A stretch of 64,000 bases of DNA from Lamellibrachia satsuma (taxonomy: Eukaryota; Annelida; Polychaeta; Sabellida; Siboglinidae): assembly GCA_033239005.1 (NCBI GenBank), contig BSQZ01000037.1, positions 6,566,840-6,630,839 of the forward strand. Reading direction: 5' to 3'. The notes under the pieces were generated by a model that worked only from the letters and a program-made list of their open reading frames with translations, ran no database searches and was not told where the DNA came from. Position numbers and translations under genes: made by a program. Of the stretch, positions 1-11,659 are shown one piece after another (within the stretch, counting starts at the first letter, position 1; every line of letters starts with the position of its first letter).

Positions 1-52
1 CCTTCTGTGATATGTGCTACTCCAATTTGAAAGTCACTTCATTGTGTGACAG

Positions 53-182
53 AGAAGAAAGCAGTCAAGTGCTCAGATTACGAAGGAAGTAATCCTCGCC
101 TGGAGTACAGCACTACTGGCAGCGTCCGTTACATCGACATTGAGGATGAGACTCTGTACTACGCGCAAGACAACCCAAACAG
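53..182 (+). CDS. Gene A exon, YWTD blade (equals gene B exon 9)
   Basis: 130-nt exon, phase 1 in and phase 2 out. It is nearly identical to 28113-28242 and encodes a blade with LYYAQDNPN in the YWTD position. The acceptor is TGTGACAG and the donor is CAG|GTAATC. Confidence 0.85.
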
Positions 183-3100
183 GTAATCTGTTTAGAGCTC
201 AACCCTATATTACGCCCGTCCGCCGATAGTTTGTCGAAAGGTTAATAACAAAATATGTTTGGTTTCTAGGAAATAAGGACCCTAGAATTAAATCAGACAG
301 TAAAGTTTTCTGGTCGGCGATATGTTCAGTAGTTTAATATTATTATCGTCATTTGGTCAATCAAGTATATTTACCGGTTGAAACACCCGCCCTCACGCAG
401 TTACATTCTTTGGTTTGCTACATGTGTAACAACTGAACATTTTTTTTTATAAATTACTTCCATTCGTTGCAGTGTCTACACGTGCCGATCGGACTGGGCA
501 AACTGTCGTGTCCTTGATGTCGGGGCGGGCAGAAAGACGGGCATTGCGGTGTGGCGGGACAAGGACAAGGTGTTCAGAGGTATGTTGATATTTGAGGACT
601 GCCCTTCTCACAATGTAATTGCGTTCACTTAATCTTCTTTGTTCTTTTTGTTAGCATTGTATAAGCAACGAATTTGGGAGGTTGGGTTAATGAGGTATAT
701 TTTAATATTATAAATCGATTAATATTGATTAACAATTTCGATTTCGATTAATATTGTAGACCATTTATATTCTAACCATACTCATCCTAATTATGAATCT
801 AGGATTATTATCATATATGCAGCTGATTATTTTGGAATATTTAAGTTAATATATGATACACCTCCTAGGCAAAAATCAATATGCAATCAAGTACGCCAAT
901 TAAAAATGGCATTTTAACATTTAGGAATCTATCGGCTAAGGCTGATTATCCACTACCGATGCGAATGAAGCATTTGACAACTTTAAAGTTAATAAATAAA
1001 TCAATTTACGAGATATATTGTCCAATAAAGACAATCAGAGGTACTAGAACATATCTTAAACCAAAACCTTGGGTTACCTATGGTATATTAACGTCATAAA
1101 TACATAGATCAAAAGTACATCGAAAGAAGCTAAATAAACCAGAGTCCAGAGACAGGTGGTGCACATAGTTGGTAGTACTTTAGAGTCTTCAACAATATTA
1201 AAAGGGCAGCAAAAACTAAATGTCATACAGAAATGCTACATCAACGTTAGCGCAGCATCAAAGAAATATGGGCTGCATTGGGACAGGTAAAACATAAAAA
1301 AAATCGAGTTCATATCGCATTGCAGAAGATTTTAATAACGTTTGTGTTGAAAAAGATAAATCAGTAGACGGATCAGTATCTTCTTCTATAGACCAATTTC
1401 ACATACACCTCCGAAGAAACTATGCTGTCAATTTCGTCATGCAACCTACATATGTAAATGAAATTAAAAGAGTATTGCAAACCTAAATACGAAATGCAGT
1501 GAAGATTTCGACAGTTTATATTATACACAATTAGTGCAAGAGACCACACACGAAGTAACCATCCCACGTGAGCATGTAATAAAATAATCCTTCGTTACAG
1601 GCATTGTTCCTGTTAACATAAAAAGTGCAAAATAATTCCACTTTTTAAATCAAGAAATAACAAAATCTTTAATAACGATAAACCCATAAGTATTCTACCT
1701 GCCATCCCTAAGTAATGGGGGATGTGTGCAGCAGATTAGTAGTGGTTTTAGAAAATGTAATATTCTACATAAACATCAATACGGGTTTCACTCAAAACAG
1801 TCCACGAAGGCATTTGATACAATTAATCACAACGTTTTGTTGTAAAAGTTCAATCACTCTGGAATAAGAGAAACACGCAATAAATGGTTTTCCAGTTATC
1901 TATCTAACAGTTATCTATCTAACCGCAAACAATATATTGAGATAAACAAAAGAAAATTGTCGTTGAACAGTAAAACAAATGGAATACCTCATGGATCAAC
2001 ATTAGGACCAGTTATCTTTCTAATTTATATCAATGATATAATAAACTCTACGTCTCTTTCGATGATGACACAACCGTTTACCAATCAGGTTCACATATTG
2101 ATGTTTAAATTAATAATGTGAATCACGATTAAAACAATTGAACGATTGGATATGTGCAAATAAATTATTTATAAATGTTAAATAGATAAAGTGTAAAAAA
2201 CAATATTAAAATAAACAATGAAATTAATAACCAAGTTGGCAGGAAGAACAAAGAAGAATCTGTGAAATTTCTAGGACTACATTTCGACACACATTTAAAA
2301 TGTAAAGAACATTTCGAACAGTTCGAAAATATCTAGAGCAATTTTTGCAATTAATAAAGTGAAAAATATCATACCACACAAAGCATTAAAATCACTGTAA
2401 TATAGTCTAATCCATAGTCATATAACTTACGGCGTACAAACATGGGGCAATGGAAACACTATAAGTAAGTATTAACAATAATGGATACAGGAATTACGCT
2501 GACCCCATATTTAATTCTTAAAACATACTTATAATAGCAGATGTATATAAGTTAGATGGCTCACTATTTATGCATGATTTTCACCATACCCTATTACCTT
2601 TTACTAATTATACATCCTAAAAAGAATTTGGATTGCAACAGAACAAACATCCTCAATTCGTTGCCACATGAGTTGATTAGTGATAATTCGTTTCAATGAG
2701 GTTACAGGAAGATGGCAACGAACCATGTGACCATGCAGTATAACACACTGAGATTATGTATATTGTAATAATTTTTATTTTATGTACTGCTATTCTGTTA
2801 AATAAAACTACTACTGCTGCTACCGCTACCGCTACCGATCCCGATACCGCTACTGGTACCGATACCGCTACTGAAACCGACACCGACACCGACACCGACA
2901 CCGCGACCGCTACCGCTACCGCTACCGCTACCGATTCCGATACCGCTACAGCTACCGATTCCGATACCGATAATAATACATATACTAGTACACTCTATGT
3001 ATGTCGGGTTTGCAACTCACATTAACTGTAATTTAGTCGTATTTACAACACACACGAATGCTCTGAAACTGCTGCACTGCGCGTGCGCACTCTTTGTTGC

Positions 3101-3824
3101 GTCCCTGTTATTCCCTGGGTGGCGCTAGTGATAAGCAGCCACTAGAACACATGTCAGTTCCAGCTCTCTGACGTAATATCCCGTCACGTAATGTAAAACA
3201 TAGTGATGTTACTTTCTCTTGAGAAATATGCCAACTATAGACGACGTGTCAGGAATAAGGTTTCATTTCCAACGTTAGCTGAGAGGTGTCTTGCTTTTTA
3301 AAAATATCAATGTCGACCTTTTATTATCTAAGCCTAGTTGTGTTGTAGCGACACCTCATCTCACGGCTACTCCAGCTGTCAACAAGGAGCTACTGATGCG
3401 CCTCAACGATGCCGACAACGCGACATGTCTGGATCTGGCACACACCGACCATTACACATTTGAAACAAGTTCCAGGGTTTGGTTCCCACAACCGCAACAT
3501 AACTGCTGGTTACCGGGGCTTGTCATAAAGGCGTGTCTACCAAACAAAGGCAAGACGCCTGTCACGATCAAAATCACTGGACATCGACTAGTCTGTTCAG
3601 AGTCACACTTCAGGGTAATGGTCAGACAACATGCATTGCCTGATTGTGTAGTCGCTGGAAAGTATGATCTTTGCAAGCTGAGTGTGCAAGCTGAATCTGA
3701 CCCTGAAGGTCTGACCACGTGTGCAGCGACTTGCGTATGTGAAGGTGACGACTGCAGTCACGTGACCATTCAAATTCCGAGAAAGCACGAAGACTGGAAG
3801 ATTTGTGAAATCAGCATCGAATAA
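53..3824 (+). CDS. Gene A, 3' part: WSC/YWTD secreted protein family member
   Basis: Three exons of a gene that begins left of the window: 53-182, 473-579 and 3349-3824 (stop TAA 3822-3824). The exon lengths (130, 107, 476 nt) equal those of exons 9, 10 and 11 of gene B, with the same phases (1-2, 2-1, 1-stop) and consensus splice sites: TGTGACAG before 53, AG|GTAATC after 182, GTTGCAG before 473, GAG|GTATGT after 579, TTGTAG before 3349. The first two exons carry the last YWTD-type propeller strands (ending LYYAQDNPNR, then a piece ending at VWRDKDKVF). The third encodes the 158-residue cysteine-rich C-terminal domain. All three frames are open, so this copy is probably functional. The last intron (580-3348) holds a decayed CR1-like LINE and a (CCGATA)-like microsatellite. 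Function is not known; the domains suggest an extracellular ligand- or carbohydrate-binding protein. Confidence 0.82.
473..579 (+). CDS. Gene A exon, last propeller piece (equals gene B exon 10)
   Basis: 107-nt exon, phase 2 in and phase 1 out, nearly identical to 28631-28737. The acceptor is CATTCGTTGCAG and the donor is GAG|GTATGT. It contains two cysteines (SCxLDWxxC pattern; the first residues are T-C-R in this copy). Confidence 0.85.
860..2480 (+). mobile_element. Decayed CR1-like LINE in last intron of gene A
   Basis: Broken reverse-transcriptase reading frames can be followed on the + strand: a piece reading KHQYGFHSKQSTKAFDTIN near 1770-1830, a piece with RKQYIEINKRKLSLNSKTNG near 1925-1985, then HGSTLGPVIFLIYINDI near 1990-2040 (the usual PQG motif replaced). 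A C-terminal ITYGVQTWGNGNTIS occurs near 2425-2465. Many stops and frameshifts make it inactive. The same relic lies in the matching intron of gene B (28880-30243), so the insertion is older than the gene duplication. Confidence 0.7.
2632..3358 (+). repeat. Segment present in inverted orientation in gene B
   Basis: Reading this segment backwards reproduces 30244-30751 in the corresponding intron of gene B. Matching landmarks are GTCACGTAATG (here) against CATTACGTGAC (there), the TGCGCGTGCGCAC motif, and the 9 bases CGACACCTC at the exon border. A shorter, diverged + strand copy of part of it lies at about 12297-12445, so the segment may be a dispersed repeat rather than a simple local inversion. 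Confidence 0.75.
2815..2985 (+). repeat. Hexanucleotide-like microsatellite (CCGATA/CCGCTA)
   Basis: Tandem array of imperfect 6-bp units (ACCGCT, ACCGAT, ACCGAC). The open frames here (poly TA, TD or SV) are artefacts of the repeat. Gene B has only one or two units at the matching, inverted place (about 30607-30630). Confidence 0.85.
3349..3824 (+). CDS. Gene A terminal exon, cysteine-rich C-terminal domain
   Basis: 476-nt exon, phase 1 in, ending in TAA. It encodes 158 residues that match the last exon of gene B nearly throughout. The pattern is a leading LNDADNATCLDL, a GHRLVCSESHFRVMVRQHA core, a tight CVC pair and a final WKICEISIE. The acceptor here is GTTGTGTTGTAG, whereas gene B uses an unrelated TTGCATTGCAG. 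The alternation of hydrophobic strands and cysteines looks like a galactose-binding (F5/8 or fucolectin-type) jelly roll, but this is inference from pattern only. Confidence 0.8.
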
Positions 3825-3899
3825 TTGCCTGTTGCTAGACCCAAAACAATAATCTAAATTGGCTTCTTGCAATACTTCAGTTATGATATATTGCAACTT

Positions 3900-4596
3900 T
3901 CTACCAATATGAGCTTAAATTGTTGAACATTGGTAACCGTTGTTATACGAGTTAGCATCTTTAGCACTACCGATATGAGCGCAAACTAAGGCGCATTTAT
4001 AACCGTCGTGTTGTGAGTTAATAACATTAGTAGGATATTCCCGTATAAACACAAAAGGTGGCACCCTTGTAACTGTTGTGTTGCTAGCATCAGTAGTAGG
4101 AACTATTGATATGACCACAAAATGCGGCGCATTTTCTAACTGTTGTGTTATGAGCTAGCATAATTAGTAGGATCTATTGATATGAGCGCAAACTGTGGCA
4201 CATTTGTAACCGTTTTGAGTTGGCATCATTCGTAATGTAGCACATTTGTAACCGTTGTGTTGTGAGTTAACACCATTATTAGGATTTACAGATCCGATCG
4301 CAAACTGTGCACTCTTGCAACCGTTGTGCTGTGAATTAATATCATTAATAGGATATATCGAAATGAGCACAAACTATTGCCTAGTTGTAGCCGTTGTGTT
4401 GTGAATATATATAATTAATAGGATATATTGATATGAGCACTGACTGTGGCACAGTTGTAGTCGTTATGTTGTGAATTACAATCACTAATAGGATATGCTG
4501 TTACGTGCAGAAATGGTGACACATTTGTAACTGTTATATTGTGAGTTAACATCAATAATAGGATCTACCGATATGAACACAAACTGTGGCACATTT

Positions 4597-4600
<4 letters not shown>
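3900..4600 (+). repeat. Degenerate satellite of about 73 bp
   Basis: About nine imperfect units, each containing GATATGAGCRCAAACTGTGG, CACATTTGTAACCGTTGTG and TGAGTTAATAYCATTAGTAG. Further units lie at 4905-5150, 5225-5470 and 31300-31830, and reverse-complement units lie at 16490-17020 and 44400-44640. The short minus-strand reading frames here are not genes. Confidence 0.8.
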
Positions 4601-4888
<288 letters not shown>

Positions 4889-5158
4889 TGCACATTTGTA
4901 AATGTTATCTTACGCATAAATATTATTGAGGATCTACTGATATAAGCTCAATGTGTGGATGATTTGTTACTGTTGTTTTGTGTGGTAATATAATTAGTAG
5001 TACAACCTGAAATGAGTGCAAAATGTGACACCTTTATAACAGTGGTTTCGTCTCTGAATATCATCCACTAGTAGATGTACTGAAATGAATAAAAAGTGTG
5101 GAATATTTGAAACTGTTGCTTTGTGGGTTGTTTCGTTCCTTTGTATACCTGAAGTCCG

Positions 5159-5159
<1 letters not shown>

Positions 5160-5210
<51 letters not shown>

Positions 5211-5222
5211 GAGAGAGAGAGG
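5160..5222 (+). repeat. (GA)n microsatellite
   Basis: Short GA run between two near-identical blocks (about 4895-5155 and 5222-5475), showing a local duplication of roughly 310 bp that includes satellite units. Confidence 0.95.
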
Positions 5223-5482
5223 GGCACATTTGTAAATGTTATCTTACGCATAAATATTATTGAGGATCTACTGATATTAGCACAATGTGTGGATGATTTG
5301 TTATTGTTGTTTTGTTTGCTAATATAATTAGTAGTACAACCTGAAATGAGTGCAAAATGTGACACCTTTATAACAATGGTTTCGTCTCTGAATATCATCC
5401 ACTAGTAGATGTACTGAAATGAATAAAAAGTGTGGAACATTTGAAACTGTTGCTTTGTGGGTTGTTTCTTTCCTTTGTATCC

Positions 5483-7832
5483 CTGAAGCCCGGGGTGAGG
5501 CTGAAGTCCGGGGTGAGGCTGAAGTCCGGGGTGAGACTGAAGCCCGGGATGATACTGAAGTCCGGGGTGAGGCTGAAGCCCGGGGTGAGGCTGAAGCCCG
5601 GGATGAGACTGAAGTCCGGGGTGAACCTGAAGTCCGGGGTGACACTGAAGTCCAGGGTGAGACTGAAGCCCGGAGTTAGGCTGATGCCCGGGGTGAGACT
5701 GAAGCCCGGGGTGAGGCTTAAGTCTGGGGTGAGACTGAAGTCCGGGTGAGGTTTAAGTCCAGGGTGAGACTGAAGTCCGGGGTGAGGCTGAAGTCCGGGG
5801 TAAGGCTGAAGTATGGGGTGAAGCTTAAGTCCAGGGTAAGACTGAAGTCCGTGTGAGGCTTAAGTCTGGGGAGAGGCTGCAGTCTAGGGAGAGGCTGAAG
5901 TCCGGAGTGAAGCTTAAGTCCAGGGTAAGACTGAAGTCCGGGGTGAGGCTGAAGTCCGGGGTGAGACTGAAGCCCGGGTTGAGGCTGAAGTCCGGGGTGA
6001 TGCTGAAGTCCAGGTTGAGGCTTAAGTCCGGGGTGAGACTGAAGTCCGGGGTGAGACTGAATCCCGGGGTGAGGCTGAAGTCTGGAGTGATACTGAAGCC
6101 TGAGGTGAGGCTGAAGTCCGGGGTGAGACTGAAGCCCGGGGCGAAGTTGAAGTACGGGGTGAGGCTGAAGTCCGGTGTTAGGCTGAAGTCCGCGGTGAGG
6201 CTGAAGCCCCGGGTGAGGCTGAAGTCCGGGGTGAGGCTGAAGTCCGGGGTGAGATTGAAGCCTGGAGAGAGGCTGAAGTCCAGAGTGAGGGTTAAGTTTG
6301 GGGTGAAGTTGAAGTACAGGGTCAGGCTTAAGTCCGGGGTGAGACTGAAGCCCAGGGTGAGGCTGAAGTCCGGGGTGATACTGAAGCCTGGGGTGAGGCT
6401 GAAGTCCGGGGTGAGACTGAAGCCCGGGGCGAGGCTGAAGTCCTGGGTGAGGCTGAAGTCCGGGGTGAGGCTGAAGTCCGCGGTGAGGCTGAAGTCCAGG
6501 GTGATGCTTAAGTATGGGGTGAGGCTTAAGTCCGGGGTGAGACTGAAGCCCGGGGTGAGGCTGAAGTCCGGGGTGAGGCTGAAATCCGGGGTGAGGCTGA
6601 AGTCCGGGGTGAGATTGAAGCATGGGGTGAGGTTGAAGTCCAGGGTGAGGCTTAAGTCCAGGGAGAGACTGAAGCCCAGGGTGAGGCTGAAGTCCGGGGT
6701 GATATTGAAGCCTGGGGTGAGGCTGAAGTCCGGGGTGAGACTGAAGCCTGGGGCGAGGTTGAAGTCCAGGGTGAGGCTTAAGTCCGTGGTGAGACTGAAG
6801 CCCGGGGTGAGGCTGAAGTCCGGGGGTGATACTGAAGCCTGGGTTGAGGCTGAAGTCCGGGGTGAGACTGAAGCCCGGGGCGAGGCTGAAATCCGAGGTG
6901 AGGCTGAAGTCCGGGGTGAGGCTGAAGTCAGCGGTGAGGCTGAAGTCCAGGGTGATGCTTAAGTATGGGGTGAGGCTTAAGTCCGGGTGAGACTGAAGCG
7001 TGGGGTGAGGCTGAAGTCCGGGGAGATACTGAAGCCTGGGGTGAGGCTGAAGTCCGGGGTGAGACTGAAGCCCGGGGCGAGACTGAAGTCCGGGGTGAGG
7101 CTGAAGTCCGCGGTGAGGCTGAAGTCCAGGTTGATGCTTAAGTATGGGGTGAGACTTAAGTCCGGGGTGAAACTGAAGCCCGTGGTGAGGCTTAAGTCCG
7201 GGGTGAGGCTGAAATCCGGGGTGAGATTGAAGCCTGGGGAGAGGCTGAAGTCCAGGGTGAGGATTAAGTCTGGGTTGAGGCTGAAGTCCGGGGTGAGGCT
7301 GAAGTCCGGTGTGAGATTGAAGGCTGGGGAAAGGCTGAAGTCCAGGGTGAGGCTTAAGTTTGGGGTGAGGCTGAAGTACAGGGTGAGGCTTAAGTCCGGG
7401 GTGAGACTGAAGTCCGGGGTGAGACTGAAGCCCAGGGTGAGACTGAAGTCCGGGGTGATACTTAAGTATGGGGTGAGACTGAAGTCCGGGGTGAGACTGA
7501 AGCCCGGGGTGAGACTGACGTCCGCGGTGAGGCTGAAGTCCAGGGTGAGGCTTAAGTCCGGGGTGAGACTGAAGTCCGGGGTGAGACGGAAGCCCGGGGT
7601 GAGGCTGAAGTCCTGGGTGATACTGAAGTCTTGGGTGAGGCTTAAATCCGGGGTGAGGCTGAAGTCCGGGGTGAAGCTGAAGTCCGGGGTGAGACTGAAG
7701 CCCGGGGTGAGGCTGAAGTTCAGGGTGAGGCTTAAGTCTGGGGTGAGGCTGAAAATCCGGGGTGAGTCTTAAGTACGGGGTGAGGCTGAAGTCCGGGGTG
7801 AGACTGAAGTACGGGGTGAGGCTGATTCTTTC
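5483..7832 (+). repeat. 18-bp minisatellite, about 130 copies
   Basis: Consensus GGGGTGAGGCTGAAGTCC. Common variants are GAGACTGAAG, GCTTAAGTC, GAAGTACG and GAAGCCCG. Because 18 is divisible by three, long frames stay open on both strands (for example the 715-codon minus frame with [12 protein letters not shown] periodicity). These are almost certainly not genes. The same satellite lies at the matching place in the other duplication unit (32272-34712). Confidence 0.97.
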
Positions 7833-8760
7833 GTCATTCACCCCGTTTACTGCTGTCTCCGTCACCCGTCTCCATTCCCCATCACTAGCTCTCGATCTTC
7901 TCTCCTACTCCTGATAAATCTCTCTTCACGCGCGCAGTCCTCCCATCTCACTCTCGGTCTTCCTCTTCTCCGTCTACCCTCCTCTGTGAGTGCAAGGGAA
8001 ATACTAATTTATACGTTTTTACACTTCTTGCATTTCCCATTGAACATTTCATTGTCTATTTTTGTTGAATGTATATTGCAATGTTTTGTGCGACACAGAA
8101 ATGTTGATTAAACACCAATTCACTACATCCGCTCTCGTCGTCAACCGTTCCCTTCCATCCTTACCAGATTTCCAACCCACTTTAAACGGCTCATCGTCAG
8201 CTTCCTCTTGACATTCTCATTCCTGCTCGTCACCTCCGCTACTGCGATGAACAACAGTGGTCTGTGGGCACTCCCTGTCTCAGCCGGTGTTCACCGGAGT
8301 TCACCGGCGTTCATCCGGAATTCCTCCGATGTTCTCGGTCCGCACACTACTCTACCTTTTGTTACTTTATACGTGCTTTCCACAATCGCCACCTCCGCCT
8401 CTGTGACACCCACCCACCTCAACGTGTACATTACCAAGCATGGTGCAATATGCTTTCTCCAGGTCTACGAATCCCAGAGCTATATTCTCCAATCGTTTTT
8501 CCACCAGTTACCTCTTCATCTTCTGAAACCTGGTTGTTCTTCTCCAAGTTAATACTCCACCATCCTCCTTAACCATCCATCCACAATTCTTTCTAACACC
8601 GTCAGAACATTACTCAGTAACGTGATACATTTCACAGTTAGGCGGGAAGACCTCACTGGAGCGTATGATATCATCTAGGTAACCCAATGCGATTTTGGTT
8701 TACCTTTTTCGAATAAGCTTTGGAATTTAGTTTTTGGCTGGTGCTTCGTACGCTCCTACA
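7833..8760 (+). other. Conserved segment shared by both duplication units
   Basis: Closely matches 34713-35660, starting with CATTCACCCCGTTTACTGCT and running through a block reading SFLLVTSATAMNNSGLWALP (8220-8280) to a weak polypyrimidine end near 8560. Each copy has a short open frame (114 codons at 8208-8552; 107 at 34872-35195 and 116 at 35150-35500), but the frames differ between copies because of indels. That argues against coding. It may be transposon-derived. I recognise no family. Confidence 0.6.
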
Positions 8761-9116
8761 ATTTATGATGATGATTATTTTGAGCGTACGCTCGATACTT
8801 GGATCAATGTTATTTAATTAATTAATTAATATTGGATATAAGGATGAAGCCTTATTAAAAGTTTCATTTGAGTCATAAAAGATGGTATCTATAATGGTGC
8901 CAACTGTTTTGTCTGTGTAGAAATATGATTGGAAGAAATTTTATTTTTGTGTAGTCTTTTCATTTAGGGTAAATTTTTTTTATAGCTGTGCTACAATAAT
9001 AATTCAATTGTGTCATCACATAAATACAACTTTAATTGGACATAATCGCACAGATAGAAAAGTAATCGTACTATCAAATAAGAAATATCGGGTAAATTTG
9101 GTCAAGCTTAACTGAG

Positions 9117-9275
9117 GACGCTTACAAAGGAGCGGCCACTGCGGTGACATAGGAACGGCTACTGCAGTGATATAGGAGCGGCTACTGCGTTGACATAGGA
9201 GCGGCTACTGCGGTGACATAGTAGCGGCTACTGCTGTGACATAGGAGCGGCTACTGCTGTGACTACGAAACGCGG
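9117..9275 (+). repeat. 23-bp minisatellite next to LTR-element relic
   Basis: Six or seven units of GGAGCGGCTACTGCGGTGACATA. Homologous units lie at 38626-38800. They sit just upstream of the Ty3-like gag relic in both units and may be part of that element's 5' untranslated region or LTR. Confidence 0.85.
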
Positions 9276-9279
9276 AGTC

Positions 9280-10129
9280 GAGCCAAGTGGTGACCACAGT
9301 ATGAAGCGAAGACAACATTTGCGTATTTTGTACGTGTAATTAAACAGATATGATGCTATAGCGCAAGACGAAGTCGAAGTCAGCACCTTCGTCGTGAAGC
9401 TATTCTAGTCGTTAGTGACGTGGTTCGTCCAAGTTGAAACACAGACTGACTAGATACGCTAATAACACTCGTCACAGCGCTCGACCAAACGGCCACCCGG
9501 AAAATCCAGCATGTGCATCAGCCCAAGACATATACGACGCGCTTACATCTACGTTCACTGACTTTTTCGAATCAACCGAAGCGGCGGAAGCCGCCCAGCC
9601 GGAGGAACGTGATGGCGTAGGAGATGCGCGGCCTACTGGCCTACTCATGCACACGAGAACGCTGAACTGCGGTCATGCGGAAACGCATATGTGTCGTGAA
9701 CGTTTCCTCAATCGACGCTGCCTGCCTTCGGAGATGACGACGACGTCGACACGCACACGCACACGCACACGCACACACACACGCACAGAAGCCATGTTCT
9801 GCATGTCCACGCAAATACTAGCTGCGGCAAATGAACCAGGCACTAACAAAAGCCGCCTGCTCTACTTGTGGGATCGCGACCCCGGACACCGTTTCCTCGA
9901 GAACATCGAAGTCAGTGTTTTTCTTGCGACACGACGCGACCGACGCATAAAGAACCGCGGTGAATCACTCATCGCCGCCAACGGCAGCGCTCTCGCAACA
10001 TACGGCACGAGCAATTTTCGCATAAACATAGATATTCGGTATCGTTCGTCGTGTGCCTGGGCGTCGCTTCCACGCAATGTACCGAAAGAATCCGGCGATT
10101 GGCGTCCTTGCGGCGACTTCCGCTACTAA
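9280..10129 (+). pseudogene. Ty3-like LTR retrotransposon relic: gag, protease and start of RT
   Basis: An upstream piece reading AQDEVEVSTF (9360-9400) and then a frame from 9434 resemble the gag of invertebrate Ty3-type elements (SAQDIYDALTSTFTDFF at about 9513-9563; RPTGLLMHTRTLNCG at about 9629-9673). Near 9860-10050 there is an aspartic-protease-like part: LYLWDRDPGHRFL, then VSVFLATRRDRR and ANGSALATYGTSNFRI. The catalytic DTG is replaced by ENIE. The frame then runs straight into VPKESGDWRPCGDFR, the N-terminal motif of Ty3-type reverse transcriptase, so an internal deletion has fused protease to RT. A (CA)n tract (9750-9785) interrupts gag. The element is inactive. A more damaged copy is at 38800-39690. 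Confidence 0.7.
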
Positions 10130-10615
10130 AACTGTCCGATACCGCACGCTCAGTTAACCATCCTTGACTATTACTAATAAACCGTGTTTAATATTAGTGT
10201 ATTGTTGTCAATTTGATTATGTAAAATGTAGAAACATATATGCGTCCTGCATAATCACAAATTGAGTATATTTTCTCCTCCGCTCAGGGTGTCGTATCCG
10301 CTGCGACTACTACGCACGTGACGCCATCTAGCGGTGTTGTCTTCACAAGCGACACTATGCGACTACAACACGAACTTAAGCGGCGTCACATCCGCCGCCA
10401 AACTTCCCGCCAGTGGCGCCACACTCCATTTCATCACTACCACAACTTATATTTCAAAATGTGTAGTTTGTTTTTGTCTAAAGCTATGTTACGTTACACA
10501 ACTGTTTGTTACGATGATGTAATACAAAAATGACGTTACCCAGCCAACCATTTTATTTATCACTCGGCAAAATAAAATAAAAAAATCAAGTTGTGGCAGT
10601 GGCGATACGCTGAGT
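10130..10615. other. No gene seen
   Basis: AT-rich sequence after the LTR-element relic with a GC-rich patch (10270-10440) containing ACGCCATCTAGCGG-type motifs. Two short overlapping + frames (10318-10533 and 10334-10522) have no recognisable content. It may be leftover LTR sequence. Confidence 0.4.
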
Positions 10616-10619
10616 GGCG

Positions 10620-11113
10620 TCAGAGCTAGTGTATATCGAGCTTCGTTGGAAATGGGTCAAGGTCACGAGATTTGTTAGGAGATTTTTTTACGATAATAAG
10701 AACTTCATTAGTAATTGCAGGTGTGAAACACTGTAGTATATTTTCAGAAAATGATGGTTCATGGTAATCATAATCATTATCATTAATGGCAAAATTCGAT
10801 CGAATGCGAGTAATCTTATATGTGAAGTATTTCAAAAAAGAACTACACAGTATATCCATTGAAGAATGTTATGAGACAGTGTTTTTAATTTTTGTCAATG
10901 TGTAATTGTGTTTACGGATGTCTGGCGAGGATTTTCATAATTTATTGAGATAAAATGTGTATAGTAATCGGACTTTGCTTTTGACATCGTGTGATTGCAT
11001 ATGTGTAACTGTTTAGTATAACGAGATCGATCAGTTGGAGAACGAGTTCGTCGCCAAATTCTGTCAAGACATTGACGACGACGTTTTGCTACCACTATTT
11101 CTAGAGACATCCA
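10620..11113 (-). mobile_element. CR1/Jockey-type LINE fragment
   Basis: Read on the minus strand, 11110 to about 10900 gives KRRRQCLDRIWRRTRSPTDR and KAKSDYYTHFISINYENPRQ. The 10859-10626 frame gives FTPAITNEVLIIVKKSPNKS followed by DLDPFPTKL. These are the linker and first RT motifs (SPNKSxDLDPxP) of CR1/Jockey-superfamily ORF2 proteins. Two frames and a gap mean it is a dead fragment. Confidence 0.7.
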
Positions 11114-11258
11114 TGGAGATGGAGGGCGAACTTGTACACTTTTAGTTTGTTTAGGGCCAAGTCACTTAATGTTTGATAGTTCTGATTAACAAGCTCGGAT
11201 ACTGTAAATTCAGGTTGGATCAAAATATGGGAAAATTCATTTTCATCATTATATTATG

Positions 11259-11531
<273 letters not shown>

Positions 11532-11544
11532 TAACGATCTTGCA

Positions 11545-11650
<106 letters not shown>

Positions 11651-11659
11651 CACACACAC

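Noticed and set aside
3452..3896. Minus-strand frames of 88 and 97 codons over the terminal exon of gene A
   Set aside because: Shadows of the real + strand exon, as are those at 30856-31173.
5718..7865. 715-codon minus-strand open frame (His/Pro/Leu-rich repeats)
   Set aside because: It lies wholly inside the 18-bp minisatellite. Frames are open on the other strand too, and the repeat unit is a multiple of three. No start context, splice signals or non-repeat coding sequence.
8208..8552. Small secreted or membrane protein (SFLLVTSATA hydrophobic start)
   Set aside because: The second copy of the block has shifted frames and different starts; the hydrophobic stretch is a pyrimidine-rich run. 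Kept only as a conserved non-coding block.
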